DNA of 64,000 bases from Cryptomeria japonica (lineage: Eukaryota > Streptophyta > Pinopsida > Cupressales > Cupressaceae). How positions within the stretch are numbered: the stretch's first letter is position 1; each line of letters begins with the position of its first letter. The position numbers and the translations under genes were made by a program. The stretch lies in assembly GCF_030272615.1 (NCBI RefSeq), contig NC_081408.1:766167330-766231329 (forward strand), read 5' to 3'. This document shows positions 13,022 to 23,795 of this stretch, piece by piece. Under the pieces are notes generated by a model. That model made no database searches. It was given only the letters and a program-made list of their open reading frames with translations, and was not told the origin of the DNA.

Positions 13022-13041
13022 CCCAACAACGATGCCGAAAA
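13022..13041 (-). promoter_or_regulatory. Primer-binding site of element B
   Basis: Directly after the 5' LTR on the minus strand the sequence reads TCGGCATCGTTGTTGGGGA. This is a decayed match to the TGGCGCCGTTGCCGGGGA site I know from Athila-type elements; the differences are mostly C-to-T or G-to-A. The tRNA assignment is inferred. Confidence 0.6.
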
Positions 13042-14268
13042 TGTTGGTCCTCACAACTGGAATGGCAACTAGGTGATAAAACATAATTCAGAGATTGGAT
13101 ATCCTTGAATAGCTAACTTTTCCTGTGGAAAAGGCTCATTTAGTTATCAACCAGGGACATAAACTTGAAATGGGCCAGCACTGTATGTGCACCAAGTTCA
13201 TATTGCAACCATTTTATATAACTGCAGGAAAGGAAATTCTTCTTAAAGTAAACACACAAAATATCTGATAAACTAATACTCAATATTACAACTGGAAATT
13301 GATTTAAACAATTACTATTAAAAGATAAAGTTCTAGCGAGCAACAGGAACTACTCTGTTGTCATGGCTGCAAGAACAGACACAGGAACTGTTTCCTATGG
13401 CTGCAGGAACAGACAACTGCAGAAACAACTATTACAAAAGTATGAAAACTAGTTTAAAATATACAAAGGATTACTCACCAAGTGGGCCCCCTTGAGTGAG
13501 TATTTCCAGAACTTCAGATTACACTTATTTAATCAACCCAAATCACGTTAATTTCTTTATTTCATCTTGACTGGAAAATACATACATAACACCAGAAAAC
13601 TATGTATTACAAAATATTATCTTTTCTCTGCCATCCCTGAGAGGAGAGAGATCCCTTTTATTTATAGGAAAGCTTATAACAAACTTCTAACTAACTGCCC
13701 ACATCCCTACGGAATAGGTGAACAAAATTTATTAACAAAAGAAGAAGAAGAAGTCAGCACAGGACATCAGAACAACATCTATCCTACAGCTGAGAAAATA
13801 TAGCACGACCACCTCCTAGATCTAAGATCCACTAGGAACAGTTATAAATGTTTTCATAAATCAATCTGCTGAAGAACCGGTCCAGTGATCCTAATCATAA
13901 CTGCATTTCTTTGACTGGGTCTGCATTGCAGTTACATACTTGATGATATTTTGAACCGCCATCTATCTTTTCCTCACCTTTGCTGACCCTGCATCAAGAT
14001 ATTAACATGCACAACAACATGTGTATATACTAATGCTAACATGATATAACATAAACTATATTTATAATTAACTTTAGATATTTGCATAGACAGATCATTT
14101 GAAACCACTATATGACATCCTTAGGTATAGGTTAAACTAGTTTCAAAAACACTTGGAAGGTATCATTTTAGGAAAACATTATAATCCAAATGTCATCTAA
14201 TCATAAGACCTAAGTAGGAGTATTATATCAAAAATCTATAAAAATAAAGCCATTGTTTAGGCTCATCA
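13042..14268 (-). repeat. Element B 5' LTR
   Basis: 1227 bp with TGTTGGTCC and CTCATCA ends, matching 3237-4463 throughout. A TATAAATA box on the minus strand at 13659-13666 (3854-3861 in the other LTR) is the likely core promoter of gag-pol. Confidence 0.92.
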
Positions 14269-14273
14269 GGGAG
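14269..14273. repeat. Target-site duplication of element B (right)
   Basis: GGGAG, identical to 3232-3236. Confidence 0.95.
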
Positions 14274-16294
14274 ATCGATGGATCTTTTTGAAATGATGAT
14301 ATAATATTCTCCAAAATGCCTGTTGCCATTCTCAATAACAAACTATCCTTGGTGTGAGATTTCAATATATCCTCACTTGCCTTTGCCTATGCAAAAGATG
14401 CAAGTTGAAGCTTTTGAATGTGAGACAAGGAGGTAATATTGATTGGTCCTTGAATGAATTCTGGATCATCTATTGCTTTTGCCTTTGTTGCCTTAGCAGT
14501 GTCTCTTACTTCGGTCTTAACTTCAACTTCATCTATGGCCTGCACCTTATCTGATTCAACATTCTCCATAGGTGCTATCAGATAATCTAACAGAGGAATC
14601 TCAAACATATTTCCTACATCTTATCTCGTATTCTCAGATTTATATGCATCTTCTTCAACCTTCTCCTCTCCCAGTTCAACTGAGTGCACATCTAGAACTT
14701 CAATCTATACTTTCAGAATGGAAGTATCATCTTGTGTTTGTACTTCTAGATTGGTGTCATCTTTCACCAGATTCACTTCATACTAGTTCTCAATCAAAAT
14801 TTTCTTCAAAATTGTCTCAGTTTCCTCGACTACCTCATCAATATTCCTAAACATAATCTTATTATATCGGTGCTTGCTTTTAAATTTATTCTTTGTTATC
14901 TTGAGAGTTCTATCAATTTCTGCTTTAGAAATTACTGAGCATAAGTTAACTAATACATACTCTTTCAGTCTCTCATCTTCTTTATTAGTCGTGTGCCTTC
15001 TAGCATCCAAAATTTCATATAGACCCTTCAAAATTACTAATGATAATTCTATCAAGGTTTTACTGTACACATTCATATACTCAACTACAACTTCTTCCAA
15101 TGTTCTCTTCCCATTGTCATCATAGTTTTCATACCATTCAGATAGAGGTTTCAAATTTCCTTCATTAGCAAATGAATTGACAATCTGATCTAATGTAATG
15201 GGAGACACAATAGTGTAAATACCTTGAAGTCTTCCAATTTTCAATGCCTCATTAAGCTCAAATTTATGCTTCTTGCTTGGTCTAGATCTATCGGATTGTT
15301 TCTCAGAAACCTTAGGACCTTTTTCCTTATCCTCTTTGACTACCTCATCAGATTTTTTTTCCTAATCATCAATAACTACAAACTAGACTGATTTCCTCTT
15401 TTGCACACCACCAGATGACTTAGCTAGCTTAGGAAGGTGAGAAATAGGAGCAGTGCTTCTGGTGTTGGCTTTACGATTACCAACTACTTCTAGTTCCTTC
15501 CTAGCTTTCTTCTGCATAACTGGTTTTTGCACAGGAGATTTTAGCCTCTTCTTCTTATAGGTTCCAAACCTTTCTTCATTTGAATCCATCAGTTGACTCA
15601 ATAGATGTTGAGCATAAAGTTCAAAAACTTGTCCATCAACCTCATAACCGATCAGTAATATCCATGATGTTCAAGGTTCTACAACTTCCATTAGGCACTT
15701 GGTTAGTGTTAACCATGAAACAAAATGAGTCAACATTCTTCTCAACAATAGCTTTAGGAATCCTTTCCCTGTCATAAATTTCCTTCTAAATATTCCTGAA
15801 ATATCCCCATAAGTTTGCATTTTAGGTTTTGGAATCACCAGAGCTATAGAGATGCTCTCGGATTTGAACTCCAATTGTTTTGTCAAATCCCCACTAAATG
15901 AGACCAACTCCTAGAATCTCATTCTTAAAATAAAAGAATATACAAAAGAGTAGATATCCATACTTGAGAGATTCTTCTTTTTTTCTTTGATTTTCTTTAG
16001 ATTCTTAATGAGTTCACTCCACAACAATTTGCAAAGATCATACTTCCTATCTTCTCTCAACATCTCATATGCATCATAAATGGTAGTACCAAAGACAAAG
16101 TTCATTCATCTTGAGTAGAAAATTCTATAGCTATTTACCATTGATGCAAAGCGGATTTCATCCTCCAAGATATCATCAATTGTCAGATCACTCTTCTTGG
16201 TGCAGCCACTGGTTAGGAGGGATGTCAAAGAGATCAATCCGGACCGGGAAGCAAGAGTAAACATAATGGAAACAAGAGGATATGATGAAGGCAA
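14274..16294 (-). pseudogene. Element A unknown ORF, main part
   Basis: About 670 codons in one minus-strand frame (clean pieces 16106-16294, 15911-16105, 15671-15907, 15383-15601, 14783-15244 and 14387-14608), broken by a handful of stops and continued in phase at 3231 once element B is removed. It is rich in Lys, Glu and Ile, with a basic stretch (KKKRLKSPVQKPVMQKKARK) and long helical segments. It has no RT, integrase or protease motif and I do not recognise a family. It lies where pol would be in a copia element, so element A is probably non-autonomous. Confidence 0.5.
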
Positions 16295-16823
16295 TGCTAA
16301 AATGAATGAATTAGATCATGAAAACTAATTACAGATAACCGGTAACATTCAGATTACAAGGTTCGGCTCACTATCCTGCTACATACATGCTCAATCACCT
16401 TATTGGTCAACTACAAACCTCTAAATCTCAAGATACATCTTCATATTCTTTGTAACTAAATTATGATGTTTAATTACATTGATTTATATGGTCTAGAGGG
16501 ATTTGGTCGGCCCAAGAGGGATCAAATACCGAAGAACAAGATCAAACGTGTAAAACACCAGGTTGCCCTCTACTAATGATATTTCTTCAAAAAATCTAAA
16601 GGATGAAGTGTGGATCAAAGGGAAGGTCGGCCACATGCCAAGGAACATTAGAATCAATGTACTAAAGCTTCACAAGATATGGAAAGGATCCACAAGATTT
16701 GCCAAGAGCAAATAGGTCCAAGTGGTTTTAGTGCTAGAAAATTGTCTCGAAATCCGAAAGCGATAACTTGTTGCAAAATGATCCAAATGCTCTGTGGTTT
16801 AGGAATAAGGAAGATGATCATGT
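16295..16823. other. Non-coding break inside element A, possible intron
   Basis: No supported frame. A pyrimidine-rich run ending CCTCCTAACCAG on the minus strand (near 16210) would make a plausible splice acceptor for the ORF that follows. A donor would have to lie near 16960-16990. This is only a suggestion; decay or a small insertion explains it equally well. Confidence 0.3.
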
Positions 16824-17475
16824 TCACAATAAAATTCCAGATCTGTAAGATCTGGTGAACAAATGCAAGAAAAATGTAGAAAGGAATTCTGAAATTGCAA
16901 AACATAAAACAAACAAAAAATAAATGTTTTTGGTTGATAGAAGATTGCCAAGAACCAGGGATGCTCCTACATCACTTCTATCAAATTGCGACCTAGTTGC
17001 ATTTGTTACATCATCATTCTTCACAACCTTCAAGGATGGTAGGTGACTGGATGCACATAACCCTGCAACGGTCTGAATCACACCCTTTGTGATCTTATGT
17101 AGCTTATCCAACCATATGAATTCATCATAAATATGGCTTAGGATAACCGGATCCATTCTTGCTCATATGCCATCAGGAATTTTGCAAACAACACAAAACC
17201 CTTCCTATCCAATCCAATAAATTCAAGTTTCAACTTTGATCTTCCATTAGATAACTTGTTATTGTATAAATTCAACATCTGGGAAGTCCCCAATTTTCAA
17301 TCGGACTTTGAACATAATCTCTGACATCTTCCTTGTATAACACTTCGTGGGGTACTAATAAAAAAGCACTCTTCGGATCATCATCCATAGAGATAAACGA
17401 GTAATATTTGAGATTCGAATGACGGTGCTTGGAGATACTCACAAAAAAAGGGATTGGAGTACTAGACACAACCAT
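16824..17475 (-). pseudogene. Upstream part of element A unknown ORF
   Basis: Minus-strand protein-like sequence in two frames joined by a frameshift near 17157. One piece (17272-17475) contains SFISMDDDPKSAFLLVPHEV; the next (from 17156) contains MDPVILSHIYDEFIWLDKL and HKITKGVIQTVAGLCASSHL. Composition looks genuinely protein-coding but no domain is recognised. It lies between gag and the main unknown ORF and probably belongs to the same gene. Confidence 0.4.
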
Positions 17476-18119
17476 TTTGCATATTTAAATTCCAAATATC
17501 AACTGAAAAAGGGGTTTGCACTGATAAATACCTTTGATGATGGATTAGGTTTGCTTACTAAATCTCTTTGGAAATTAGTAGTACTTGGTTTTGCTGATCG
17601 CCTTCTTCACAGAACACTCTAAGATTTTTCTCTTCAATTCCCAATGTGAGAAATAAAGTGAAAACATCACCTTATATCCATTACAAACCTAACTTTTCAC
17701 CGTAATAAATGCATTTTATCTTAACTCTTCTGAATATCCTTTGTCTGATAGGAATTATTTTTCGGATCTATAAATTGGCTCAAATATATCGAAGATTCAT
17801 CAAAACCATCTAAAATCACCATCATACCTCTACAACCTACCAGAAATAGGCACAAATCCTCAATCAAGGGGTTTGAAAGATTTGCTTTATTACTCCCCCA
17901 AGGCCAAATTCCTAGGTTCAATTGTCGGATGAGGTTTCAACACCAGAATCAAGTGCATATCCACTTCTTACCCTTGAATCAATCTGCTTAATCCATGTCT
18001 TCTTTATCTAGTCTTTGATCTCTTCAAATTTGGCTTTACCTTTCTCATTTGACTTTATTTTATCTTCCAGACCTCTCCTATTCATTTTTTTGCTTTTTCA
18101 ATACTTAGAAATATGACTA
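17476..18119. other. Degenerate segment between element A gag and unknown ORF
   Basis: Minus-strand frames here are short and stop-ridden (17721-17921 is the longest). Nothing recognised. Confidence 0.4.
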
Positions 18120-19078
18120 GATTTGTTGCATGTATAGAAAACAATATTTCCTTGCATAGGCCTGAAATTCATCTAATTTTCTCTCATTCTTCATTGGTTA
18201 GCAATGTGTCAAAACATACCACATGCATAACATCTAATATTTCTCCTATTTTGGAAATTATTCATCACAATTTTGCATACATTTGAATTATGACCATATT
18301 TGTTGCACTTGAAACATTGATCGGTAAAAGTAGAACCATTATTGATCATCCTATTTCTACATTGACTAGCCATATGACCAAATTTATTGCAAACAAAGAA
18401 ATTACCATTGAATTTATGAGCATTAGGTTGCCTTACCAAATGCCTTCTTGAATTTTTCTTTTGCTGAGTTGACTTGGAGCTTTCACCCTTCTCAAATTCA
18501 AGACATTGTGTGTCATTACGATTCTTCTTACTCGCAAGTATCTCATCAAGTCTAGTTGAAATGTTCCAAAATTTCTCCTTGTATTCATTTACAACATCAA
18601 GATCAAATTTAAGAAGTAGGACCTATTTTCTAAGATCTTCCTCATGTTCTCTGGCATCTTGAAGTTTATCTTCGAATTGTCGATTCTCATTTACAAGTCT
18701 ACAACATTCATCTAATTTGTCTTTCAGGGACTCGGCAGGTTTTTCCTCAGTTTTCTTCCTTTCTTCAATCTCCTTCATCAATCTCATCATAATAGCTTCC
18801 ATCTCATTCTTGCAGACAATGTTAGCTCTATAAATTATTTCACATTCTTCAGTCTTCTTCTTTAGGGATTCTTCATCAATGCTTTGGCTTTCTTTCTCCT
18901 TTAGTTTATCAACAAGCTCCTTTCTCTTATCCCTTGACTTGTTCAACTAATCCTTCAATGTCTCAATGTATTCTTCAACATCTTTAAGATTTTCCTTCAC
19001 TTGTCGATTCTCATCTTGTGCATGGTCAAGATCTTCAAGAGCAACAATCAACTTCTCTTTCAGACTACCGGAATCCAT
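18120..19078 (-). pseudogene. Element A gag: coiled coil plus four zinc knuckles
   Basis: The frame opens with ATG at 19078, about 45 nt after the primer site. Residues 1-150 or so form an unbroken Lys/Glu/Leu coiled coil (LKEKLIVALEDLDHAQDENR and 18623-18946). Then come CCHC knuckles: CNKFGHMASQC, CFKCNKYGHNSNVC, a third starting CYACGMF (its Gly/His step and last Cys damaged by stops) and a fourth, YTCNKSSHISKY, with both end Cys lost. The knuckles bind the genomic RNA in Ty1/copia Gag. The usual N-terminal UBN2/capsid domain is missing, which is odd. In-frame stops occur near 18950 and 18620. Confidence 0.65.
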
Positions 19079-19124
19079 TGATTCACTTTCCTGGATCAAC
19101 CTCTAGTTGTCAGACTTCTTCCAA

Positions 19125-19145
19125 GGAACTAGGCTCTGATTGCTA
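19125..19145 (-). promoter_or_regulatory. Primer-binding site of element A
   Basis: On the minus strand the sequence two bases after the LTR contains ATCAGAGCCTAGTTCC, matching the TGGTATCAGAGC site complementary to initiator Met tRNA that is typical of copia elements, apart from changes in the first bases. It fixes the polarity of element A as right to left. Confidence 0.7.
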
Positions 19146-19147
19146 AT

Positions 19148-20285
19148 TGTTGGAATCAATGAACACTGAGACAAGGGGTGAATCAGTGTTCTGCAATATT
19201 TAACTTTATCAATATGATCTTTGGACCACTTAATGTATATGAAATAAAGCAAAGTGTAGAAACACAAAGAAAAGGACATCAACACCATAACACCAAGATT
19301 TTTACATGGAAACCTAGTTAAGGGAAAAACAACGGTGGTATTCTTACCCACAATATTAGTATACTCTGTTAGAAGTATAAAAATATTACATAAGGGGAAT
19401 GCACTTGCATTCAGGCATATTGCCTAGAGCTCACTACTTAGATTACAAATGAGGGCAACAACCCTGGAAGGCTCACTACCTTACAACTTATTGTAAGAGA
19501 TTACAATGAAATCTGAACTATGAAATAACATCTACAAATACCAAGATATAGTTTTGGTTAAGTACAAAACATGTGCTCTTACTCAATTCTGCAAATCGGC
19601 TCTGTTTTGATACTTTGTTGTATATTGGACCACAAATCTTCACCATGTGTACGTGAAACTACGCACAATTTCTCATAAATGATTTCCACTCAACTTCTTA
19701 TCTCCAAAATGATCAAATTAACTTGCTTTATATATCCACATTACCAAATTATGAACCATTTCATGCCAATTTTAAGAATACGCCACAAAAGATGAAACCT
19801 GTAAATAAATCGACTCAAATCCAACTCCAATGCACTTGCAGACCAAAACAAAATGTCCACACACTTCCCATATGACAGATCATCAACTTTGAATACACAA
19901 ACAATCACCAAAGTCAATCCGTAAGATCCGCAAAGCAAATCACCACAAGATACCACAGATATGCTCTGTCTCCCAAAAACATGTTTACCAGATCTTCTAA
20001 CTGACATTAAAATTAACACCAAGGTCCATAAACATGGAATAAGATAAATTACATGACCAAAAAACTTCTTTGAAATCCGCATAGCAAAATACACAAGCAA
20101 GATAATCCTCCAAGCAAAATTGTACACTACCGAATACACTGTGTTGCTTACCAGACCTCACCAGACTCAAAAAATCTCAGCTCAGTGATTGAAAATGATG
20201 AAAACATGAAGTGCGAATACCAAAACTGATATGAGTTTCCATCAATGACAACACCTCAACATGCCTGCATTGTCTCTTACCAACA
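19148..20285 (-). repeat. Element A 5' LTR
   Basis: 1138 bp with short inverted ends TGTTGG...CCAACA on the plus strand. The inner end abuts the primer site. The outer 718 bp match 1651-2364. The bases after it (AATTT, 20286-20290) would be one copy of the target duplication, but the partner cannot be checked because the left LTR is truncated. Confidence 0.8.
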
Positions 20286-20290
20286 AATTT

Positions 20291-20849
20291 AGAGGTTAAT
20301 TTCATAAAAACCCTAATTTATTATTCTAAAATTGCTTGTGGATTGCATAATTTTTCACTTATGTTTTCAAATTTGATTTGGGGGTATTTTCATAGTGGAA
20401 TTTACTAAAACTGGTTGGTTTTATATTTCACATTACATTGTTTCTTACTTACATGTATCAAAATCATGTGTTGGATAATGGTTTCTTTCATTTTAAATTG
20501 CTTTTCATTTATAGTACTCTTGCATATTGTATCTTTAGAATTACAAAGGTATTTCCTACTTGCAATCATCTCTTAATGATTTTTTCCATGTTATATGTTG
20601 TTTTATGATGATATTTCTAATCAAATGCATTACATATGTAGATTACATAAAAGCTTTTGTAGACAATTATAATCCTAAATATGGCATTGACACTTGTACC
20701 TCTCCTAGGGTATATAATGTGTTTGAAGTAATAGTCAATACTCCTATCAATGATCTCTCTAATGGAGAAAAAGCATTGAAGAGAAACATGACACCATCTT
20801 CTTCTCATGTGCATACTCTAGAGAAAGAGGGGAAGATCAAAATGTTGGT
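20291..20849. other. Flank between elements A and C
   Basis: About 560 bp, AT-rich. A 100-codon plus-strand frame at 20560-20862 has no recognisable motif and runs into LTR-like sequence at its end, so I do not call a gene. Confidence 0.4.
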
Positions 20850-20887
20850 TGTAGACACATAAAATTAATTAAATTAATATTTAGTAA
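20850..20887 (+). repeat. Orphan LTR-start-like sequence
   Basis: Starts TGTAGACACATAAAATTAAT and continues with AT-rich palindromic words, closely resembling the starts of the LTRs of element C (TGTAGTCACATAAAT) and element D (TGTAGACACC on its sense strand). It may be the detached 5' tip of element C's left LTR. Confidence 0.4.
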
Positions 20888-21963
20888 ATTTCCACGCTTT
20901 GCATAATTAATTTCATTTCTGGCAAGGGTTTACTAAGATCAATTTCGACACAAATACGTGCAAAAGTCATTACCTTTCTCCCCAGGGTTTGCGTAGAGGA
21001 TGCCACTGGCTTCCCAAGCAGAGCGGCAAGCATATGGAGCACATCTTCTCAACAAAATTCCACAGGGAAGCGTGGCAAATGAACCCACATAGGCACCCTA
21101 TTCGTGAGCTCCTCCGAAGGGTTGAACCCTGCATGCCAAGGTTTAATAAACAACCCCACCTGGTTGTAAAAATATGGACCACCTTTGAAGACCCTATTCC
21201 GATCCTCCATGCAGTTGAAGGTAACCATGAAGTAGTTGTTTGCCAGCAGCATAATCTCCATTTCCCCCTGCGGGGCCCAAGTCCTTTGCGCCCAATTTTC
21301 CAAGAACTGCAAAGAAACCCTCATTCCCAAAAATTTACAATATAGCGAATGTTTTGAGAAATATTCGACGTCCTTCGCTATCATCTCAAGAGGAATTATC
21401 AGCTTTGGCCTCTCACAACATCTCTCCAAGCAGCCATTAATCTTCGAAATGCATGAACTCCCTGCACTACCAGATCCCACATCTGAGGAAAAGAGGTTAT
21501 TATTGAATGTCTTCATACCCTGTGGTGGGGGTTTTGATCCCACCGCCACCCGAAAATCTAAGGCTGGCGTGTCCTTCAAACCATCCCCGCCAATACTCAT
21601 CATGTGCCACCAAAGGGCAAAGTCCAAAACCCCAAAGGGACTCGAAAGAGAAAAAAGAACCCCCAAAAAACCCGACCCCTCCCCAGCACTCTCGGGATGG
21701 AGGTCCCCCCGTGGTCCCCAACCCCACGGCCGCTCACTGTTTGAATAGAATGACGGTTGAGCCGCTCAACCTACACCCACACGCAGACCACCGACCTTCT
21801 CCCCTCCGCCCTTCACTGCTTCCCGCACCACCCAAACCCTCCCACACTGTGGCCCCTTCGTCGCTCTCCCCATCCCTCCGCGAAAGCCCCCGATCACGAG
21901 CTAGGGCTTCAAAATCCTAGCTCAGCCCTCTGCACAGACCACCCACGCGACATCCTCCCTTAG
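20888..21963 (-). pseudogene. LINE 5' end with ORF1 (DUF4283-like) fragment
   Basis: The frame 21049-21666 has the features of plant L1-type ORF1: DFRVAVGSKPPPQGMKTF, then the DUF4283 nucleic-acid-binding fold with LLANNYFMVTFNCMEDRNRV, GGPYFYNQVGLFIKPW and RVPMWVHLPRFPVEF. At about 21047 a one-base frameshift moves the continuation into another frame (EDVLHMLAALLGKPVAS and FARICVEIDLSKPLPE), which ends near 20890. The C-rich stretch 21670-21963 fits the 5' UTR. Endonuclease and RT are absent, so only the 5' kilobase is present. That is the reverse of usual LINE 5' truncation and implies deletion or capture. Confidence 0.7.
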
Positions 21964-22469
21964 CAGAGACTAGTCAATATAATATCACATTAATTAACAT
22001 TAAAGAATATCATTATTTAGAAGTTTTCCTTTCCATAATCTAAATGACATAATTCAAAGAGTATCACCAAGTGAATTCATTCAATAAATTTAAAATATTA
22101 AATTCTAATTAATCTTAAAATTTTATTTTTTTAGAGTTTTTAGCATAAAAAGTAATCTCGACATTAAACCTTAACTACATCTACCTAAAACATAGGTAGA
22201 TATTTTTTTATACTTTAGTGATTTTTAGATAACTATGTAAATTTCCTATACAATTTTAATAAATTATTTAGTTATCTTAAAATCTATTTAAAATATATCA
22301 TTATATTGCTATTTTATTATATATATGAAATTCGATATCCAAATTTTATTATATATTACTATTTACCTTATGAAAGCAAATTGTTGGATAGTTTTAGATA
22401 TTTTTTACAATTTTTAAAAAATAAATTATTACAAAAGTATTTATTAATTTAAAATAAATAAATAATACA
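21964..22469. other. AT-rich segment, no gene
   Basis: About 500 bp of very AT-rich DNA between the LINE fragment and the recognisable part of element C's left LTR. It does not align by eye with the first part of the intact right LTR. Confidence 0.4.
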
Positions 22470-23459
22470 AAATTAATCCATCCCCGAAGTATTGTCACAT
22501 TCCTAAGCAACTTGGAGTCACTTCTCAAAGACTTCAAAGTCTTTGAAAAGTATTTAATGCTTTGTGTGTTCAACAAATTAACCTCTAAAGTCTTCTAAAC
22601 CACTTATGGCTCTTACATGACCATTTATGGTTAACCCCTAACTCAACCCTCATGTGACTCATGTGTCTCCTCAAGCATTTATTGTTTTGACCATGGTTAT
22701 CCCTTTAACCTTTGCACAAGAGTTTATCCATTGGATAAAAGCTTTATTCTTTGAATAAAGAATTTATTCACTCAACCCAACCTTGACCTTAACTCCCAAG
22801 TTTACACTCAGGTCATGTCAAGCATTTAATGCTTATTCCCTCTCCTCTCAACCTATCTCATATTGACACTTGTCATCCTGGAATTGGGTTGAAAGCCATC
22901 ACATGGATTGAATATCATTCAATCCTGACCCTTGTTGAGATTACTCAATCTCAACCATCCATTGCTCCATTTTTCCTATAAATAGAGCCCATTTCTTCAT
23001 AATCCAGATCCTGAAAAATTGTATGCATTTAATCTATAGGCATTTCTAGAGAGAATTTTAGCATAAAATTACTAATATATTATCATTGTGGACTAAAAAT
23101 AAATCTTAGTTCATTTCATGGCATCTCATATTTAGCTTATTTTACTCTTGCATAGCATAGTTAATCATCTACAATCTTGAACCTGCATAAGCATCCATAG
23201 TGCAAAAAGTTGTTGAGAGCTACACTAATTTGGAACTTGGAGAGGAGAGGAAGAGCTAAGAGCATGTTAAAAGGCATTTGAAGATTCCTTCTTGTATTTA
23301 CTTCCATAGTTAAATACTTTAGCATGTTTTTAGTGTCTTTTTTGATATGCCTGCTTAGATTAGTTTTTGGTTGATTAACACTAACGGTTTCTTATGTTTT
23401 TTGTGTGTTATACGATCACAGACTTTAGTCTAACCATTGTCCATTTTTGCAGAGCATCA
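22470..23459 (+). repeat. Element C 5' LTR, truncated
   Basis: Matches 35969-36963 with only a few percent differences; strong identity begins at 22491 (ATTGTCACATTCC) and ends GAGCATCA at 23459. The first ~425 bp of the intact copy are missing. A TATAAATA box at 22977-22984 (36470-36477 in the right copy) is the likely promoter core. Confidence 0.85.
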
Positions 23460-23480
23460 TTGGTGAACCCGACATGAATC
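23460..23480 (+). promoter_or_regulatory. Probable primer-binding site of element C
   Basis: The bases after the LTR read TTGGTGAACCCGACATGAAT. TGG near the LTR edge is the usual start of a site complementary to a tRNA 3' end. I did not assign the tRNA. Confidence 0.55.
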
Positions 23481-23549
23481 CAACACCCAACAACATTTTT
23501 TGTTTGTTTTCAAAACTAACTTTTGATTGTTTAACTTGACACACAGGTT

Positions 23550-23795
23550 GCGCTTTGGCGCTTTTGCTCGCGTTTTAGTGCTATTGCAATTTGATATTCT
23601 AGTGCTATTGTCTCAAATTTAGCGCTATTGTCCGTGAATTAGCACGTTTGCGTATTAAGTAGCACTTTTGTCCATGTTTTAGCGCACTTGTTTTTGTTGT
23701 TAAAATTTTTATTTTAGCGCTTTTGTCATCATTGTAGCGCGTTTGTGTTAAGTAGCGCTTATGTTTTAACACAGAGTAGCGCTATTGTAACAGAA
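23550..23795 (+). repeat. 20-nt-phased AGCGCTATTGTC array in element C leader
   Basis: About eleven copies of a degenerate word TTTAGCGCTATTGTC. The GCGCT-like cores begin at 23558, 23578, 23602, 23622, 23642, 23662, 23682, 23717, 23737, 23755 and 23779, so most steps are exactly 20 nt. It begins ~90 bp after the LTR, the same relative place as the array at 56137-56350 in element D, and the words are related (GCGCKTYTGT in both). Confidence 0.8.

Larger units (their letters stand above)
3237..14268 (-). mobile_element. Element B: Athila-like Ty3/gypsy retrotransposon
   Basis: An 11,032-bp element with two 1227-bp LTRs (TG...CA ends), a GGGAG duplication, a primer site and, in minus-strand order, gag, protease, RT, RNase H, integrase and an extra ORF. 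The Athila assignment rests on the Y-M-D-D-F RT motif, the long region after pol, the absence of a second RNase H and a primer site resembling the Athila type. All genes carry stops or frameshifts. The two LTRs differ at roughly 7% of positions over the first ~290 bp by eye, so it is an old insertion, but younger than element A, which it interrupts. Confidence 0.9.

Noticed and set aside
16210-16985. Definite intron in element A ORF
   Set aside because: A plausible acceptor exists, but no convincing donor and no homologue to compare; left as a possibility only.
20560-20862. Possible small plus-strand gene of 100 codons
   Set aside because: No motif, low complexity, and its end overlaps LTR-like sequence.
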